Origin: JAGOUU01 sp964387745 | GTDB lineage: Bacteria; Pseudomonadota; Gammaproteobacteria; JAGOUU01 | Direction of reading: 5' to 3' | Assembly (NCBI GenBank): GCA_964387745.1 | Contig: CAYLXL010000005.1 | Span: 3,071-67,070 of the forward strand | DNA: 64,000 bases | Shown: positions 61,936 to 64,000 of the stretch, in pieces | Layout of the letters: every line of letters starts with the position of its first letter | How positions within the stretch are numbered: position 1 is the stretch's first letter | Translations under genes and position numbers: made by a program | The notes under the pieces: model-generated | The model's database searches: none | What the model was told of the DNA's origin: nothing | What the model saw: only the letters and a program-made list of their open reading frames with translations

Positions 61936-62682
61936 ATGTTTGACGTAAATCTAGCAATCTTAAGTTTGATTCAAGATGATGAATCTAGTATTCCATTCAT
62001 CATCTTGACTATTGTTATTTTTGCTTATGTCTTTTATGCAAAAAATAAAGAGTTTATCAAAGAAGTTGCGCAGCTCGATCCCTCAACTAAAATGAGTGTT
62101 CGCATGTTTAGGTTTTTGCATAAACACTCAATAAAAATAATTTATATATTTTTTATATCATTCTTTGTGTATTTAAAATATGATAATTTGATACCCGTAA
62201 CTGCGTCTATGAGTGATCTTAAAGGAATCAAGCAGAGAATTGCTATCTATGACAAGCTTTATGAATACAAACGCAGCGTTCCTGATTACTTAGATGATCC
62301 AGGAAGGCATAGAGGCGGTTTTTTTAACTATCTTTTTGAATGGGACAAGAAGCCAACTTATAGTGAAGCTGTGTATCTTAAAGAATACTTAACTAAAGTT
62401 TTTACCTGCTATGATGAGCTGCTTAAAAGCAATAAGATATGTCGTAAAAAATATTCTGGTTCTTTATTGACTGATCGCAATCTTAAAGAAGCATTGGATA
62501 TTATGTACCCGGTCAATCACATGATAAAGCTAATAGGTAAAGACCCAAACAAAAAACTAAGTGAATTTGATGAGGTTGATTATCTAATTCCATGGACATT
62601 AAAACAATATTTTGGATGTCCAGAAAATAATAAAATTGTAAATAAAAAGGATGTGAAGCTTACAAGAGAAAACAACAGTTAG
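61936..62682 (+). CDS. two-helix membrane protein downstream of the giant gene
   Basis: 248 aa. Hydrophobic helices at ~18-36 (PFIILTIVIFAYVFYA) and ~66-84 (IIYIFFISFFVYLKY), then a ~160-residue soluble helical domain with Cys/Lys-rich loops (KSNKICRKKYSG). No known family. It starts 24 bases after the giant gene, so it is probably co-transcribed; an immunity or accessory role is possible but only by position. Confidence 0.65.
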   Translation: MFDVNLAILSLIQDDESSIPFIILTIVIFAYVFYAKNKEFIKEVAQLDPSTKMSVRMFRFLHKHSIKIIYIFFISFFVYLKYDNLIPVTASMSDLKGIKQRIAIYDKLYEYKRSVPDYLDDPGRHRGGFFNYLFEWDKKPTYSEAVYLKEYLTKVFTCYDELLKSNKICRKKYSGSLLTDRNLKEALDIMYPVNHMIKLIGKDPNKKLSEFDEVDYLIPWTLKQYFGCPENNKIVNKKDVKLTRENNS

Positions 62683-62696
62683 CGAGGCGGAATTAT

Positions 62697-63896
62697 ATGT
62701 TAACATTTAAAATCAAATTTAATTATATATTATCATCTAATCCGCCTGAGGCGAGATTTTGTGAAGAACAACAAGCTATGCTCGTTGACTTTGATGCTGA
62801 TAGTGTTTTGTCAGAATCTTTAGCAGCATTAAATGAAGGTTTTTTAAAATCTCAATTAATGCACTTACTAAATGTGCTAGTACCAAATGAGTCTATCGTG
62901 TCTAAAGCAGATTGGTCATATAATTTTGACTTATCTCCGGATTTAAGCTGGGAAAAAAGAACTTTCACTAATGGTGAATGTCTGGAAGGTTATGGAATTG
63001 CCTGTGTTCTAAATATAATTTCAAAAAATCTTCAGCTGTCAGAACTTAGTGACAGCAAAAAAGTTACTTATGTACTCCAAAATATTGCAGCAAAAAGACT
63101 TGAGTATTTAAAAGCGTTGTTTTATACAAGAAATGCATTTCTAAAAAACTTCGAAGTCATATACAGTGGTGATATTGTAGTACATCCTCAAACATTATGC
63201 ATTTTCGAACTAGATGATCTTATACCTGATCCTAATCCTGCCGCTGCTATGCTTTTCGCATACGGTCTTAATCCTAGTAAGCTTATGGATTGTGATATTC
63301 AGTTAGATATTAGTACTCAATCTATTCTGTGCAATCTTACAAAAGTTATCATGTCCTTGCCCACTCGAGATCGTAGGTTTCCATCTCAGCCCTGTGTCGA
63401 CTTTGAGGCTTATAAAAAATATATTGATAATGTTGGTAAAAACCCATTTAATAGACAGCCAATCACGCTACAAGATTTGATAATAGATTATGATTTAATG
63501 GCTAAAATAGGTCAAAGATTAAATACTATAAAACTAACCATACCTTTGAGGCTTTGTATTGAGAAGCAACAATCAGATGCTCAAGAAATTAAAAGTAGTG
63601 AACAAATAACTTATAATGCTTTGATGGCATGGTTTTTAGCTTATAAAGAATCTTTGGCAGGTTACCAAAATATCCAAAAGCAACTCACAGTGTGGGAAGC
63701 GAAAGAACGTCAGCAGATTATGGACATCGAACCAGCTGAGAAAAAAGCTGCAGCGAGTAAACCTAAAGGCACATGTTTACGCATCTGGCAAGAAAAAGAA
63801 GAACAGTCTAGACAAGAACTAATGTCACAGGTTGAGAGTAAGTTTAAGATGTTTGCACAAGTGAAATCAAGGTTGCGTGCAAGAAAGGTTATTTAA
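62697..63896 (+). CDS. unrecognised protein with a U-box-like segment (candidate E3 ubiquitin ligase)
   Basis: 399 aa, soluble. Residues ~208-275 resemble a U-box: a leading strand/loop (LTKVIMSLPTRDRRFPSQ), helix CVDFEAYKKYIDN, the hallmark GKNPFNRQPIT (like the P.TR.PL loop), then DLIIDYDLMAKI (like DLIPN..L...I). U-boxes bind E2 enzymes without zinc and act as E3 ubiquitin ligases; bacterial effectors such as LubX use them. The N-terminal ~200 residues are helical and unknown; the C-terminal ~100 are a charged coiled coil. GAGGCGG precedes the ATG. Assignment by eye, moderate. It starts 14 bases after the preceding gene. Confidence 0.55.
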   Translation: MLTFKIKFNYILSSNPPEARFCEEQQAMLVDFDADSVLSESLAALNEGFLKSQLMHLLNVLVPNESIVSKADWSYNFDLSPDLSWEKRTFTNGECLEGYGIACVLNIISKNLQLSELSDSKKVTYVLQNIAAKRLEYLKALFYTRNAFLKNFEVIYSGDIVVHPQTLCIFELDDLIPDPNPAAAMLFAYGLNPSKLMDCDIQLDISTQSILCNLTKVIMSLPTRDRRFPSQPCVDFEAYKKYIDNVGKNPFNRQPITLQDLIIDYDLMAKIGQRLNTIKLTIPLRLCIEKQQSDAQEIKSSEQITYNALMAWFLAYKESLAGYQNIQKQLTVWEAKERQQIMDIEPAEKKAAASKPKGTCLRIWQEKEEQSRQELMSQVESKFKMFAQVKSRLRARKVI

Positions 63897-64000
63897 TTAA
63901 TGGTGCTGGAAGATATATATTTTCACGTCCGTAGATGTATTCAACATTTACCCCATCCCCTTCGCTTCGCTCAGGTACTTCCCTAGCCAATCCCCACAAA
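63897..64000. other. window end, no feature recognised
   Basis: 104 bases after the U-box-like gene; G+C rises in the last 50 bases (CCCCTTCGCTTCGCTCAGG). No open frame or hairpin terminator could be supported. It may belong to a repeat or a gene beginning outside the window. Confidence 0.3.

Overview
The window reads as a chromosomal scaffold segment of an AT-rich gammaproteobacterium. The evidence is gene order: rlmN-pilW-rodZ-hisS-yfgM-bamB-der, the rsx/rnf electron-transport cluster ending in nth, 4.5S RNA-dnaX-ebfC-recR, and the DUF2066/CDP-alcohol transferase/hda trio all follow gammaproteobacterial arrangements. Low G+C (judged by eye), many unrecognised membrane and coiled-coil proteins, and eukaryote-like domains (SET, OTU protease, U-box-like) suggest a host-associated or intracellular member, perhaps of the Legionellales. 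That placement is inference. Two 10-N scaffold gaps (6068-6077 and 50432-50441) each break a gene.

Layout. 1-2304: two unrecognised coiled-coil proteins. 2345-6555: dps, birA and an atypical CPC-type metal P-type ATPase broken by the first gap. 6556-8061: palindromic DNA, a small membrane protein and a SET-domain protein. 8062-16054: tRNA-Thr followed by the core run rlmN to der (ispG, often found between rodZ and hisS, is absent). 16129-18351: secreted S1/P1 nuclease, LytM peptidase, YciA thioesterase. 18552-23450: a FIST sensor / histidine kinase / response regulator-GGDEF-EAL operon. 23472-27270: folK, pcnB, a multi-pass glycine-rich membrane protein, nth. 27215-35076: rsxE, G, D, C, B and rsxA on the minus strand, with rsxA separated from rsxB by a plus-strand HigBA-type toxin-antitoxin pair and a Y-family DNA polymerase. 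35180-43408: dcd, small unknowns, DUF2066/pgsA-like/hda, a Kv-like channel, an unknown gene behind a strong Fur-box match, an HNOB-like protein, wrbA and yihY. 43535-49109: a TcpQ/PilN-secretin pair, 4.5S RNA, dnaX, ebfC, recR, O-methyltransferase.

49262-63896 is an accessory island transcribed entirely on the plus strand. It contains an OTU-type cysteine protease with long low-complexity linkers (broken by the second gap), two paralogous membrane/coiled-coil proteins, an Ala/Gly-tailed coiled-coil membrane protein, a 2566-residue filamentous-haemagglutinin-like protein without a visible secretion signal, a two-helix membrane protein, and a 399-residue protein with a segment resembling a U-box E3 ubiquitin ligase domain. 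A ubiquitin-cleaving and a possible ubiquitin-attaching activity at the two ends of one island, with a giant beta-helix protein between them, is the most interesting content here. No transposase, integrase, rRNA or CRISPR array was seen.
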